A stretch of DNA of 64,000 nucleotides from Parastagonospora avenae f. sp. tritici 18332-5 (Eukaryota; Ascomycota; Dothideomycetes; Pleosporales; Phaeosphaeriaceae). The number at the start of each line of letters is the position of its first letter. Position 1 is the stretch's first letter. The stretch covers positions 248,001-312,000 of the forward strand of contig JAFJTR010000034.1 in assembly GCA_022559985.1 (NCBI GenBank), given 5' to 3'. Under the pieces are notes generated by a model. That model saw only the letters and a list, made by a program, of their open reading frames with translations, searched no databases and was not told the DNA's origin. The translations under genes were made by a program, and so were the position numbers. Positions 42,582 to 55,015 of the stretch are shown one piece after another.

Positions 42582-43163
42582 ATGGCGATAAGCGAATTGA
42601 AGCCCCACGTGATTCAGGCACACGCCGTAGCTGTAGCGCAGGCAAACGCCACAGCTGCATTGCAGGCAATGGCCGCACCTACATTTCAGGCCCAGGCAGC
42701 TGAGGAATAACGATTACGGGAGGCTCGGGAGTTGGTTGCACTGCAGCTTACCAACGAAGTCGCAGGTTGCGTGGCTTCTCCACCTCTGGCCTCGCCGTTT
42801 TCTCTCGGTTCTTCCATGGATGAATCGCACTCAGCTAGCGAAAGGCACTCGCCGGGGAGAGAGGATCCGGGGGTTGATTCTGATTAAGAGATTGAGGCTT
42901 TTGTGAGCCAATGTGGAAGCCCGAGGAAGATTGCTGTCAGCCCGTCTTCGGATAGTAGAGTTGATTCTGATCAACAGAGCGAGGCTTTTGTGAGCCAATA
43001 CGGAAGCCCGAGGAGGAGCGCTGTCAGTCCTTCTTCGGATGGCGGGGTGGAGCTCGGAGAGGATGATTCGTCGGATGGCGGGGTTGAACGGGAGGTGGGG
43101 CAGAAGGGAAGGCGAAGGGTAGGGGTAAAGGAAAGGCTGGGAAGTAGAACGATTGTGGGTTAG
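42582..43163 (+). pseudogene. Small repeat-containing gene with two in-frame TAA codons
   Basis: From ATG 42582 one frame runs 194 codons to TAG at 43161-43163, broken only by TAA at 42708-42710 and 42885-42887. The N-terminal part is Ala/Gln-rich (VAVAQANATAALQAMAAPTF). The middle reads RLREARELVALQLTNEVAG, then SFSER-like Ser-rich sequence. Two 87-bp tandem units (42873-42959 and 42960-43046) follow: VDSD-stop-EIEAFVSQ against VDSDQQSEAFVSQ. The second unit shows that the second stop sits at a CAA position. The first stop also fits CAA to TAA. Either this is a decayed gene, or the stops are tolerated. Only the first 42 codons would be made in normal reading. Confidence 0.6.
42873..43046 (+). 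repeat. 87-bp tandem repeat, two units
   Basis: Units start with GTTGATTCTGAT at 42873 and 42960. The period of 87 bp is 29 codons, so the frame is kept. Each encodes an EAFVSQ-GSPR-AVSPSSD segment. Confidence 0.8.
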
Positions 43164-43676
43164 TGGTGTGGTGAGCATGTTAGGGTTATGTTTGCGAGAC
43201 TAGTGAGTTTCTTCTATAGCGGGATAGATAGTGGCTTTTTAGCAGTAGTTACATTATTTGGATTAATCGAAGTGTCGTGGTCGGTGTTTGGTTCAGTGCT
43301 CCAACTTGATCACACCGGCATAAACATGAAAGTGTACCAATGTTGTTCTGCGTTCCGATAAATACTTTCCATTTCTGAGCTACACATTCGTCCTCGCGGA
43401 CAACATTGAAGATAGCGTATGATCGTATTGTCGGCGAACGCAAAATGTCGAGAGTCAAAGGGCCACACTGACCACAACATGGCGTCAGTCAAATGCGATG
43501 AGCAGATCCATACCGCAAGGATGACTTCTGTTGTGCTCTGTGTGCAGTGAAAGCAACGTTGCACGATCGCATGACGCTATCCGGGCACGAAAGCGACCAT
43601 TGCGGTGAGCATCTTTCGCTCCTGGGCCTGAACATAAAGTTGTCATGGAGCACAATGATATGACGCACTATCTAGT
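43164..43676. other. Intergenic, no gene seen
   Basis: About 500 bases. Minus-strand frames at 43249-43564 are short and lack recognisable content. Confidence 0.4.
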
Positions 43677-44159
43677 ATGACGAGACTTAATGTATATAAT
43701 GTGATGCTCTCTTTCTTCTCTGCTATATTACAATATCATATTCAATTCCGGGAGTACAACAAAACTCACGACAATCAGACTCGATACCCCCCAAAGGATT
43801 TATTTTCCAAAGAACCATCAGACATCTCTAACGACTCTGCGCAGAATGGCAATGGAAATGGCGCCAGAGTCAACGGCAACGGCAACGACAGTGCCAACGG
43901 AACAGGCACGACAGGAAGTAGCACCGCGGCTTTCAGCCCTACAGACCTGGCCCATATTCACAGAGTCGGGGACAGAATTCAAACCATGTCCAATAACAGT
44001 CAAGCAGGGAGTGTTCGCGACGCTCGTGCGCAGGCAAGGTCGGGTCAAGCAGCTCAGGCAACGACAGGGTCCAACGCTGGCACCACCGCTGCAACCACGT
44101 CGACAAATGGTCACAGTACCACTAATGGAGGTACTACCAATGGTAATGGCTCAAGCTAG
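43677..44159 (+). CDS. Low-complexity Asn/Gly/Thr-rich protein
   Basis: A 160-aa frame from MTRLNVYNVMLSFFSAILQY. The middle and end are repeats of Asn-Gly and Thr-Gly (NGNGNGARVNGNGND, TTNGGTTNGNGSS) around a central helix (LAHIHRVGDRIQTMSNNSQA). Third codon positions are C-rich from about 43830, supporting this frame there. The first 50 codons are less convincing: a TATA-like TATATAATG at 43691 and a CT-rich leader lie inside them, so the true start may be internal or after an unseen intron. A competing frame (ATG 43847) is open too. Function unknown. Confidence 0.4.
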   Translation: MTRLNVYNVMLSFFSAILQYHIQFREYNKTHDNQTRYPPKDLFSKEPSDISNDSAQNGNGNGARVNGNGNDSANGTGTTGSSTAAFSPTDLAHIHRVGDRIQTMSNNSQAGSVRDARAQARSGQAAQATTGSNAGTTAATTSTNGHSTTNGGTTNGNGSS

Positions 44160-44774
44160 AGGGATTGGGGGATTGGGCTGGTGATGAGGGTGGATATGGC
44201 CAATGTATACTCCGTGCGTGCAAAAGGTGAAATGTGCATATTCGACCCTACCCGACAGCTTTTCCACTCAAATCCACAAACTTTGAAGGATCAATCGTAC
44301 TGCGAATTTAGAAGATATCTGGTTATGAATTTTTTGCTATACAATTCCCCCTCCGACAATGTTCGCATACATACTCCATACCGAATCTCACGTCGCGAGC
44401 CAAGCAAGCCAAGACAGGATACATGCAGGTGAGCTAGTTTCCTGTAATCACGACACGTTCATTCGATCCGACAATTTATTTACTCTCCCTCGCCTGTCAG
44501 CTATATATGGTGTTGTGGGGAAGCGCTAGGCGAGTGAGCGAGTTTCAATAACAAGCTTTTCGCCAAGCGTGATCGGCGGGTGAATGAGCACGTTTACGGC
44601 AGGGGAGGGGGGAGTGAGCATGTTCACACAGGGAATACCATGCAGCTGAAGTAGAGATTGTGGGTTTAGGATGGAGGATGTAGGGCTAGATGAGCGAAGC
44701 ATTGTAAGATTTGTGTCCGACGGTGTCTGATCTTTTGTTCTTTGAGATTTGCTGTCGAAGGTGTCTATGTCAAG
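44160..44774. other. Intergenic, promoter of the ferric reductase gene
   Basis: About 600 bases without a supported gene. No GATA-type iron-regulator site was confirmed by eye. Confidence 0.4.
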
Positions 44775-46965
44775 ATGAAGACGCCATTCTTCACAAGTCT
44801 CCTCGCTCTGTCGCTATCAGAAGCAGCTTCAGCTCTCGTCGGCTATGGAATCCCAAGTAAGCATCCACAAAGACTCCCCCAACCTTTCTAACAAGATTCA
44901 GTGTACAAACCAAGCTGCGCCTTCGCATGCCGCGACCAATTCTCCAGCGCGCATCTGTCCTGCACATCCATGACCCACGGTAGCGGCGGCCATCACGGCA
45001 GCGGTCCAACATCCAAGGAATGCTACGCCTCAAACACGCCCTGGCTCACTACACTAGCATACTGCATCAACGCGACGTGTGCCAATGTGCCGAAATACAA
45101 GCTAGAAGCGTACTGGGCCGAACGCGCAACGAAGAACGAGAAAGGGAATAAAGTCGCGCCGAAATGGACATATCAAGAGACGCTGTTCGAGATGGCGAAT
45201 ATGCCAGTGCCCACGAAGGAATTGGGGAAGAATGAGGAACTGAATTTTACGGCGTTGTTTGATCCGGTGGCATGGGAGGCGGGGAGGGGGACGTTGGAGG
45301 TTTTTGAATATTCGGAGACGATGCATTCGAAATACGGGTAAGACGTGTGAATGATTGTCGAGATGCAGGAGCTGACGTCGTTGAATCAGGATTCTTCTTC
45401 TGGTCGTTAGTTTCGCCACGCCCATCTTCATCACTTGTCTATCGTATCTCCCGTACATGTCCGGTGTTATCGACCGACTCAAGCCCCGCCTCACCTGGCC
45501 ATCTTTATTTGGAACGTATCACGTCCGCGTTCTTCCCTTTTCTCTCGGCAATGCTCCCACACTCGGTCAAACATGGTACATTGTTCTCCTCATCGCAACC
45601 AACATCATCGCAACTGCGTCGGGATATCGTTCATTCCAAGTTCCGTACAATGCGTGGTTCCCGGATCGCTGGCAAGAAGTGATGGCCTATGTTTCGAATC
45701 GCACAGGTGTCCTCGCATTCGCACTCGCGCCATTAACAATTCTGTTCTCCGGTCGGAACAATATCCTCCTGTGGCTGACGAATTGGAGTCATTCAACGTA
45801 TATGCTACTACACCGGTGGGTCGCGCGTATCTTCACGCTCCAGGTCATCCTGCATTCGATTTTAGAGTTCATATTGTACCACCGCAAGGGCGTGGTCGAT
45901 GCCGAGCAGAAAGAATTGTACTGGATTTGGGGTGCCGTTGCCACTGTCGCATGCTGCATTATGGTCGTCATATCAACATTGTATTTCCGCCGTAAGAGTT
46001 ACGAGCTGTTCCTCATCTTACACATCCTCTTAGCGATTTTCGTCATCGCGGGATCGTGGTATCACGTCGAGTTTCGGTACGAAAGAAAGTGGGGTTATGA
46101 GTTCTGGCTATACGCGACATGTGCAGTGTGGTTCTTCGATCGCCTGATGAGGGTTGTCAGGTTGGCGAAGAACGGTATAAGGAGGGCGGACGTTACGCAA
46201 ATCACCGACGATGTTGTAAGGATTGACATCAAGGATGTTCGATGGGATGCGACTCCCGGAAAGCATGCTTATGTCTACTTTCCAACGTTGAATCCATTAA
46301 AGCCATGGGAAAATCATCCTTTCAGCGTTGTTCCGTCGGCGCTGCTCCATCCGAGAAGACGCGAGGCTACTACGTCGAGTTCAGTGTCGGTTTCAGGGCA
46401 CTCAGGAGACGACATTGAGAAATGCGAGGCGGCTGGAAAGAGCGATGCTATAATGTCGATTGCTGGGCCGACAGCACCTCGTGGGAGTACAGCGGACATC
46501 TCGCTCTACGTACGCAAATCGACTGGCCTTACGAAAGCACTTCAGCGCCACCAAGACCTCGTTACGCTCATTGATGGGCCGTATCAGAATAATTCGACTT
46601 CCGGCGTCCTCAAGACAGACAGATTAATCCTGATCGCTGGCGGCATTGGCATTACGGCTACTTTGCCCTTCATCGCCCGCCATCCCAATGTCAAGCTGTT
46701 CTGGAGTGTCAAGGCCACTAGTCAGGGTTTGGTCGATAGCCTCAGTGAGGTGTTGCAGGGTCTGAGCGAGAAGGAAGTTCGGGTAGGGAGCAGGTTCAAC
46801 ATACGAGATCTGCTGGAACGCGAAGAAGCCGAGGAATGGCAGAGGATCGGCGCTGTTGTATGTGGACCTGGTACGCTCTGTGATGATGTGAGAAGCCTCG
46901 TTGCGAAGAGGGCTCGCTCCGGTAGTGCGTCATGGGAGCTCGACGTCGAGGCTTTCTCTTGGTGA
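44775..46965 (+). CDS. FRE-type ferric/cupric reductase
   Basis: Plasma-membrane metalloreductase that passes electrons from NADPH through FAD and two haems to external ferric or cupric ions. Three exons: 44775-44856, 44902-45337 and 45390-46965; the product is 697 aa. A signal peptide (MKTPFFTSLLALSLSEAASA) leads an extracellular Cys-rich domain. Then comes a membrane segment (ILLLVVSFATPIFI) and the ferric-reductase core with haem-ligand histidines in WSHSTYMLLHRWVARI and LILHILLAIF...WYHV. The FAD site is WENHPFSVVPS, the NADPH site is AGGIGITATLPF, and the end is VCGPGTLCDDVRSL. A Ser-rich insert lies in the FAD domain. All expected motifs are present. Confidence 0.93.
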
Positions 46966-47200
46966 ATAGAATGTCGCCTCATTTGGTCAATCACAAACCT
47001 AAAATGCGACAGAGTAGTGTCAAAGTCAAATCCTGATGTTATCACAGATGAAGTCAATCACCCTCGGAGCTACGTCGAATGTAGCCTAGCGCGTGATCGT
47101 CAGGCACCAAAATGACGACAGGGTCCAAGAGCTTGATCCGTAGCTCCATCCCTTCGCACGCGGCGCAACCCAACCAGTAGTACTGTGTAACCCACGAAAC
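46966..47200. other. Short intergenic, FRE to HCS1
   Basis: Only 235 bases between the reductase stop and the helicase start, so the helicase promoter is compact. No motif is recognised. Confidence 0.4.
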
Positions 47201-49783
47201 ATGCCCGATCCAACCGACATCTCCACCTTTGCCTCCTCGCAGCTTCTCCTCCTCGACGCCGAACTCCAAGCTGAACTCTCAGAAACCAATGCCCTGCTCT
47301 CGTCCCACACTCCGTCCGCGCTCTCACGTGCCGGTCTCGCAATCCTGAACCTTAATGTGTCTTCTATACGGACAGGGCTGGGTGGAAAGACCGTCATCGA
47401 GCTCGGACTCGACTCGGCTGTTGTGGCTAAAGGCGAGAAACCGGATATCCCCGAGCATGGTATACGTGTGGGGGATATTGTGGGGGTGCAGGAGCAGCCA
47501 AGTGGGAGTGCGAAGAAGGCAGAGAAGCGGGAGGGGGTAAAGAAGGGTGCTGAAGGTGTGGTGCTGAGGTTGAGGAGGGAGAATATCGAGGTTGTGTTGG
47601 ACAAGGACGATGGCGAGGTACCGGGCGCAGCGAAGCTTTGGATGTTAGTGAGATCGATGCGCATGTTTTGTGGTCGAGGGGAGCTGATATGTGCGTTAGA
47701 GTCAAGCTGGCGAATGACGTTACTTACAAGAGGTACGTCTGAGCCGAAATATAATTTTTGTTTCTTCGACGCTCATCCGTGATAGGATGAACCAGACCAT
47801 GACCAGGCTCCAGAAGTTCAGCGACCAGGAGTACACGCCGTTCATGCGCGTGCTGTTTGGTCAAGCTTCACCCACGCCCTTGCCATCAGACCTCAACGAC
47901 CCTTCGAGCCCTCTCCACAAGCTCGAATGGAATGACCCAAGCCTAAATGAAAGCCAACAAGAGGCCATCAGATTTGCGCTAGCGTCTCGAGAAGTCGCTC
48001 TGGTACATGGCCCGCCAGGGACAGGAAAGACGCATACTCTGATTGAGCTTATCCTGCAATTACTGAAGCAAAAGTTGCGCCTCCTCGTCTGTGGCCCGTC
48101 AAACATCTCAGTCGACAACATTGTCGAGCGCTTAGCTTCGCACAAGGTGCCCATGGTGCGCTTGGGACATCCCGCGCGGCTACTCCCCTCCGTGCTCAAT
48201 CATTCGCTAGACGTCCTAACACGGACATCAGAAGCTGCAGCACTGGTACAGGATGTCCGCAAAGAGATGGACGACAAGCAAAACTCTATTCGCAAGACTC
48301 GCAATGCCAAAGAGCGTCGCCAGGTCTACACTGAGCTGAAGGAGCTTCGGAAAGAGTACAGAGAGCGAGAGAAAGGCTGCGTGAACAACCTTGTCAGTGG
48401 AAGCAAAGTCGTTCTAGCCACATTGCATGGCGCGGGTGGCTTTCATCTCAAAGGTCAAGAGTTTGACGTCGTCATAGTAGATGAGTCTAGCCAGGCATTG
48501 GAAGCACAATGTTGGGTACCGCTGCTGTGGGTCAAGGCGAATAAGCTAGTGCTGGCTGGCGACCACCTACAACTGCCACCCACTATAAAGTCCTTAAACT
48601 CCAAGGAGTCCAAATCAACGAAGAGTAAGAAAACGGAAGAAGGCGCAAAGAATGCCGAAGCTCCGGCGAGACCGGTGAAAGGCATGACGTTGGAGACGAC
48701 GCTATTCGACCGTCTACTTGCACTACACGGCCCGTCTATCAAGCGCATGCTAAAAACGCAATATCGGATGCATGAGAAGATTATGCGGTTCCCCTCTGAC
48801 GAGCTATACGAGTCGAAACTTGTGGCTGCAGATTTTGTCAAGGAGCGGTTACTCAGTGGCCTGCCGTACGATGTCAAGGATACCGAGGATACACAAGAAC
48901 CGTTGGTGTTTTGGGACACGCAAGGCGGTGATTTCCCAGAGAAGACGGAAGACGATGCCGTGACTAAAGGCAGTAAAGGCATGAGTCTCGGCGACAGCAA
49001 GTCGAATGAAGCCGAAGCTGCATTGGTGAAGCTGCACGTTAATCATCTAATCGAAGCCGGCGTCAAAGCAGAAGACATCGCCGTAGTTACGCCATACAAT
49101 GCGCAGGTACGTACGCATCTTGCAGACCCCCGCTCATCTTACAAACTTTCTGCATGAAATTGGGGTTTCCTTGTCGTGAATCGGACTAATGTTTCTCCTG
49201 TACAGTTGGCATTGTTGGCAGGAATGCTTAAAGAAGCATATCCCGGGATAGAACTCGGATCTGTCGATGGCTTCCAGGGTCGCGAAAAGGAAGCTGTCAT
49301 CGTAAGCACGGTCCGCAGCAATCCAGACCGCGAGGTAGGATTCCTGGGCGAGAAGAGACGACTCAATGGTAAGCATACATGCTGCAACACCGTGTGAGGC
49401 CATACTGACACGCCTCTCCAGTTGCCATGACGCGCCCAAAACGACATTTGTGTGTGATCGGAGATTCAGACACCATAAGCAAGTACGTGCACTTTCCTTT
49501 GCTGTCACACGTCACGGGCCTCAAAAACGTGGGTAACCGGGAGCCAAGTTGTTTTTTTGTGGCACACGAAACCCCATACGGCAGGCTGTTACACGAGACA
49601 CGACAGGCTTGGTACCCCTCACGTTCCGCGCCATTGGGTACCGTCGCACAGAACGACATGCATGCTAACGTGCATCTCAGGGGCAGCAAGTTCCTCAAGT
49701 CGTGGATGGATTTTCTGGAAGAGAACGCTGATTTGAGGTACCCGAATTTGGCGGATGTATACGTGGACGAACAGAATGGATGA
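47201..49783 (+). CDS. HCS1: DNA helicase of the Hcs1/IGHMBP2 type
   Basis: Superfamily 1B (Upf1-like) 5'-3' helicase, related to yeast Hcs1 (DNA polymerase alpha-associated helicase A) and human IGHMBP2. Six exons: 47201-47643, 47700-47732, 47786-49106, 49206-49368, 49422-49482 and 49681-49783; the product is 707 aa. Exon 2 is only 33 nt (VKLANDVTYK). Intron 5 is 198 nt with a clear CTAAC branch near its end. Motifs: GPPGTGKT (Walker A), VIVDESSQ (II), LAGDHLQLPPT (III), KTQYRMHEKI (IV), SVDGFQGREKEAVIVSTVRS (V) and VAMTRPKRHLCVIGD (VI, across a splice). A basic linker (KESKSTKSKKTEEG) interrupts motifs III-IV. No C-terminal R3H or zinc finger is present, as in Hcs1. Confidence 0.93.
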
Positions 49784-51294
49784 GAACGATTAAAGGATGG
49801 ACAGCTGTAACGTGCATGTGGGGGCCTGCGTGGCACTCCCCGCGGCAACCTCCAGAAGTAGAGGGAATTAGAGGCGGCTCAGCCACTTAAGCGAGACTGT
49901 CACGATGCTGCACCTGGCACAGTAAGCCAACAGAAGATCAAACGGCAGGCTCGCAGTAGACACAGTAGGATGAGGACCGGTTACATAGATGAACGCCTCC
50001 CTCGGGCCTTTGCAGCTTTCAAACGATGGCTTGCGAATTGATGCTGCTAGCAAAAGATGGTGTGCTGGCCTTCGAAGTCGTTCCCAATCAATCAATGGCT
50101 TACTATCCGTAGCGGCGTATTGCCCAGCGTCCGTGCTTGCCACCTCACCGTCCTCACGTGCCCCGCCAGCAAGCCCACAAACCTTCACCACTCATCGTCC
50201 ATAACCAACTAATTTGTCGCATCTCAAGGCTGTTGAGCTGCACGCACTGGAGTCGCCGTTCGTCGTCTGTCATCGAGCACGGCGGACCCCTACCCGCATT
50301 CCCACCAATGCGAGTCAGCACGGCGGCACTGAATGCATCGACTTCAAACACACCACTGCAGATGAACCTAGGCACGTCAGGGTCCATGACATGTTGGCCT
50401 CGTCCAGTCTCGCGCTCCGATGAGGTCTCTGAGAGGAAACGCGTGGGTCGTCAGACGCCATTGGGAGCGCGGCATGCTCGCTGGCCTCCAATTTGGGCTG
50501 CATGGCGCTGCGCTACTGGGTTTCAGAGTTTCCCCCAAGTCCCTCTATGGACCGCCATAGCGAGCGCGCGTGCAGGCCGACGATGTGGTTATCGATTACC
50601 TTAGCCGTTTTGGCCACTTGCATGCATCAAGCAGCCCGCCTCGGTCGTGGGCCTTCTTCCAGCCGCCCTTCTCGTCCGCTTGCTTTGTGTGCTGCTGCAC
50701 CTTCTGCTTATAATTAGCAGATGGACACGGAGTGCCTCAAAGCATCCGGGTCATCTTCTCCATTGGCAAATGCGCCATCAATAGGCCTGGCAACCCTTCC
50801 CGCGCCCCGCTACACCCCCCTGTAGACGCGTCGAACTGGTACATGACGCTCTGGCCTGTTTGATACTTATTCCATCGTTGTCGCCGCCTCCCTCAGCGCG
50901 TGTTACGTCTGTCGTTTAACCTCGTCGCTCATTCTCAAATCTTCTTCTTGCTATATCTCCGCCCGCTGTGCCGGCTCTTCTATTGCGCAATTGGCTTCCA
51001 CGTCACTACTAGCGCACTATACTAATACATTCCGAACGTTGGCGCATTGCACGAACGATATACACTAGGAGCTTGGAATTATAGTGTTCCGCAATTTCGG
51101 ATTCGCTGCATCTCTCGGGCATGACTTTGTGATTGTTTGATTCGCTCTGGTGGTGGTGCGAATTATCTCTCCGGGACCTCCCTGCGGCAACTTGGGAGCG
51201 TAATCTCATCTGCATAACATTACTGCAGCTTTCCTGCGCTCAACGTCTCTCACTGTGGCCATCGACTTTGCATCAAGCAACAACTCCGCGCCAC
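49784..51294. other. Intergenic and probable long leader, 1.5 kb
   Basis: Frames on both strands at 50000-50700 show no recognisable content. From about 50840 the sequence is C/T-rich and probably carries the promoter and leader of the next gene. Small upstream frames such as ATG-Thr-Leu-stop at 51121 are present. Long leaders fit regulated genes. Confidence 0.45.
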
Positions 51295-53360
51295 ATGCTC
51301 ACCCGGGAAGGTTTCGTGGCCGCAGACATGAACGGCCCAGGCAGTCTGCAGCGCTCGAGCTGGAAGGCCGAGGCTATCCGGAAAGGAAACTTGAAAATCA
51401 GCGGACCAATTCCCATTATGGAGGACACGCCGCTCAGCGAGGATGAGGAGAAGGAATACGCGGAGACGGGTGCGCTGAGCCCTAGCCACCCCCAGGATCA
51501 GGATGACCAGCCGGATATTAGACCGCAAACACCACCGCAGCCTGGACATGCACCACCAAGTGTGCCCATAGACCGAGGATCTCTCACATCGCACCCCATC
51601 GATGAGGAAGTACAAGAGGTATTGCAAGCTCGCCAGTCCAGATCTCCGCCCAGGCCACGGCAAGTAACCGAGATGGCACGTGAAAGTGTCATTGAGCCGA
51701 ACACGCCCTCTCGGGATACATTTCGTGCGACACCTGATAGTACGACCAAGTCTGCGCAGAAGAAGAAACGCAAGAGTGGGCTTCGTGGCGTATTCCGGAA
51801 AATGTTCGGGCGCAAGGGCAGAGACGAGCCTGAAGAGGAAGAAATTATGCACAGAGGGCACAGCTATCACCACAGTGTATGTTGCGTCACATTGCGAACA
51901 GAATTTCAATTAATAGTACATAGGATCCGGGTATGCTACAGCAATCTCCACCACGGGAAACCAAGACGCCAGGTGGAACTCGCATATCAGATCTTCCGGT
52001 CAAGGAGCTGAAGCCTCTTCACCCACTAGGCCAGCATCTGCCATATCCAATGAATGTCAATGCGCCACCAGTGAGCCCACCAAAGGAGTATCTGACTTTC
52101 GATGTGGAACGACCGGACATTGGGCGCCGGAGGGCGACTCTTCCTAGTGTGCCAAGTGCTGGCATTCAACGGCGAAGTCTGGACGAACCACGTGGAAGGT
52201 TATCAGTATGGGACGAAAGACCAGATGAAGAGACGCTACCATCACCGGGCATTGGTATTGGCATTGCGTTGTCGAGTCCGACCCAAGCGACTTCAATGGC
52301 GAACAAGCGCAGATCGAGGAGTGCAGATGCGTTACGTGACCTGGTCAGAGAGAGCGCATCTATTGACAGAAGGAGAAGTGCGGAGATCAGGTACTGGAGG
52401 CAAAGCCATGCTTCAGGCAGCATTTACAGTCGGCCACAGACTGCACGGACGGTGGAGACCATCCGGAGCATTCAGAGGCAGGAGACTATAATCACACAGC
52501 CTGGAGACGGGTTTGCCGAGATGAGCGCGACCATATCACACGTGGATGAGCCATCACCGCTACCGATCGAGGTCGACCAGGTGCGAGAAGTTGAACCTCC
52601 AGTGTCAGCGTTCAACTTTGGCCTGAAAAGCGGTTTCTCGGACGATGCCACAACTCCTTCAGAGGCACCTGCGCCTGTCTCGCCACCCGAGCGAAACAAA
52701 AACCGCCTCTCCATCGAAGAACGTGTGGCCCATCTCGAAGGGACTTTTCAATCTATTGAGTCGTCGCTAAAGCGCATGTCTTCACGCAATCATCGGCAAA
52801 CCATCATCCTCTCCGACGCACCGCGCAACCTCCGATCACGACAGCGGTCAAGCTCCACGTCCCACACCAACTTCGAAAATCTGCCCAACTACCAATCCAG
52901 CAACGACACGCTGAAATCCAACCCTGCATCACCAACATTAGTACGCCCCAACACCACCGAAGGCAGCAAAGAACAAGTCATCGAGAAGCTCTACGAAGCG
53001 CTCAAATATGAACGCACCGCCCGCAAAGCACTCGAGCAACAAGTCCACAATCTCCAACAAGACATTGCAGACTTGCACGCTCTCGTCAACAAACTCATCG
53101 CTTCGGCTACAGCGACGTCACCATCGTATCCGACACCCAGCCCGGATACCCTAATCGTATCGAGAGAAGACAGACTCGTCACGCCAAAAGCAGAGTACCG
53201 CGGAAAGGAGAACTTCGCGCGCATGAACAGCAAGGATAGTATGAGACAGGGTGACGACGACGATTGGAAAGAGAGTCCGAATGACGTCTGGGCAACGCCC
53301 AAAGAGGAGGGGTTCAGCGGAAGTGGGTTTTTCGGCCAGGATGGGAGGGGATATGCTTGA
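51295..53360 (+). CDS. Large disordered protein with C-terminal coiled coil
   Basis: Two exons, 51295-51876 and 51924-53360, with a 47-nt intron (donor GTATGT, acceptor ATAG); the product is 672 aa. It is mostly Ser/Pro/Arg/Glu-rich and disordered. A basic stretch KSAQKKKRKSGLRGVFRKMF occurs in exon 1 and could be a membrane-binding or nuclear signal. Towards the C-terminus lie ERVAHLEGTFQSIESSLKRM and EKLYEALKYERTARKALEQQ, continuing as VHNLQQDIADLHALVNKL, two clear heptad-type helices. I do not recognise the family; it looks like a fungal-specific scaffold or polarity protein. A second Met lies at residue 12 (ADMNGPG). Confidence 0.75.
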
Positions 53361-54019
53361 TTGACCAGCGTTGATCTTTACTTGGTTGCAATCGGGAAAA
53401 AGAAGCGTGTTTTCCTTACTCTTCGCATATGGGATTTGAGATTCTGTACGATACGATACCCAGCGCTGGCGTTTGTGAGCGATGCCATTTTGCATGCAGC
53501 TTTTTTTCTTTTGCGGTTCAAACAGTCTTTTAGATATCACATCTGCTTTCCTTTTTTAGTTCTGGGGACGAGAGATGAGAGGCAATGCATGGCAAGGTTG
53601 TGTGCGAGGATTGTGTTGGCTTTGCTTATGTTGTGTGAGTGCAGTGATTTTGGGTTCATCGATGAGACTTTGGACTAGCTTCCGGGAGATATACGCGACT
53701 GCATTCAAGTTTGGGCTTTTAAGTAGGATATGGCGAATGCCTTCAGGCGAAGTTATGAGGAGAGCGGGTGTTGTTGGTCGTGCCTTCCTCGTTCACTAGC
53801 GCATGGGGAGCTTGGATGGTTTCTCTCACCTTACTTTCTTCTCTTACCCAGAGTAGAGCATGTATTGCATTCAAATATGAACAGACCAAGGCTACACTCC
53901 AACTTCAAACACCTACACGTCGGCACCACGCACTGCAGTCTGACATGCCTCGCCTTTCTGATCGGAACTTGCTACAGTGAGTGGAAAGCACAACATACCT
54001 ACCGAAAAAAATTACTAAC
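53361..54019. other. Intergenic, no gene seen
   Basis: About 660 bases between the coiled-coil gene and the BTB gene. Short frames have no domain content. The last 200 bases probably form the BTB leader. Confidence 0.45.
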
Positions 54020-54793
54020 ATGAGCAAAATGGGCACCAAGACTATCGCAGTCCGCGTCGGAGCAGAGCTCAAACACACTGACTTCAGCGTTCATGAGAGC
54101 CTGATCCGTCTCTCATCACCGTTCTTCGAAGCCGCTCTCAGCCGCGAATGGAAGGAATCCCAGGAGAGGATCGTGAAGCTACCCGAGGGTAACATACATG
54201 CGTTTCGCGTCTATGTGCACTGGCTGTACACCTCCCAGTTGTGCTCTAAGCTTCAGTTCAACCACGTCTCAGTCAACGATGGACAGTGGGAATGGGCCAA
54301 TCTAGTCAAGGCATACTTGCTTGGCGACTACCTTCAGGACATTGATTTCGAGGACTCCGTCATGGACGCGATGGTTGACTGGACCAACGAAGCTGCGCGC
54401 GAGTGCAGCGACGCACCACCCCACTCCTCTGTCGAGATCTATCAGCAGACTGGAAAAGCATCCCCGCTCCGCAAGATCGTACTCGACTTCACTACGTGGC
54501 GCATCATTAGCAACTACCCAGTATCCATGAACGACTTCCAATTCCCATCCGACTTCCTTACTACAGTGGTCGCATGTTTGTCTGAGCGCATTCGATCCGG
54601 CAAGGTTGTTCGTCTGGGCTTCGTGGACAAGAAGTATTGTCACTATCACTGCCATGGAGATTGTACTTGCTACAAGGACAAGGACAAATCTTCTCTCCAG
54701 GAGGTAATGATACACTGATCAAGCTCTTTGGGAGTGTGCTAATTGTTATAGGCTGGCAATGACATCCTCGAACCACTTCGAACGATTCTCTGA
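54020..54793 (+). CDS. BTB/POZ-domain protein
   Basis: Two exons, 54020-54703 and 54752-54793; the 48-nt intron has a CTAAT branch and TATAG acceptor; the product is 241 aa. The BTB fold lies at residues 8-75: VRVGAELKHTDFSVHESLIR, then LSSPFFEAALSREW, then VKLPEGNIHAFRVYVHWLYT. A helical region follows (LVKAYLLGDYLQDIDFEDSV). The rest has a Cys/His-rich patch (KKYCHYHCHGDCTCYKDKDK) that may bind metal. Without the intron the frame ends just after the donor; splicing adds AGNDILEPLRTIL. BTB-only proteins of this kind are very common in Pezizomycotina and could act as adaptors for Cul3 ligases, but the partner is unknown. Confidence 0.85.
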
Positions 54794-55015
54794 GAAGGTA
54801 CGCGAGACGATATCAGTGGAGGAAAGCAAATCGAGGCATAGTCCTGGACGGTTTCAAGACTGCACGTTCATATCAATCGTCATCATCATATATATACGAC
54901 ATGTTCAGCTCTCATCAATCCTTCTTCCCAACCCCCGAAAGTCTCACCTCACTCTGCGACCTCATCTCCTCCAAGCTCAACCCCCCCTCGCCTTCTCCAC
55001 ATCATCCCTCGTGCC

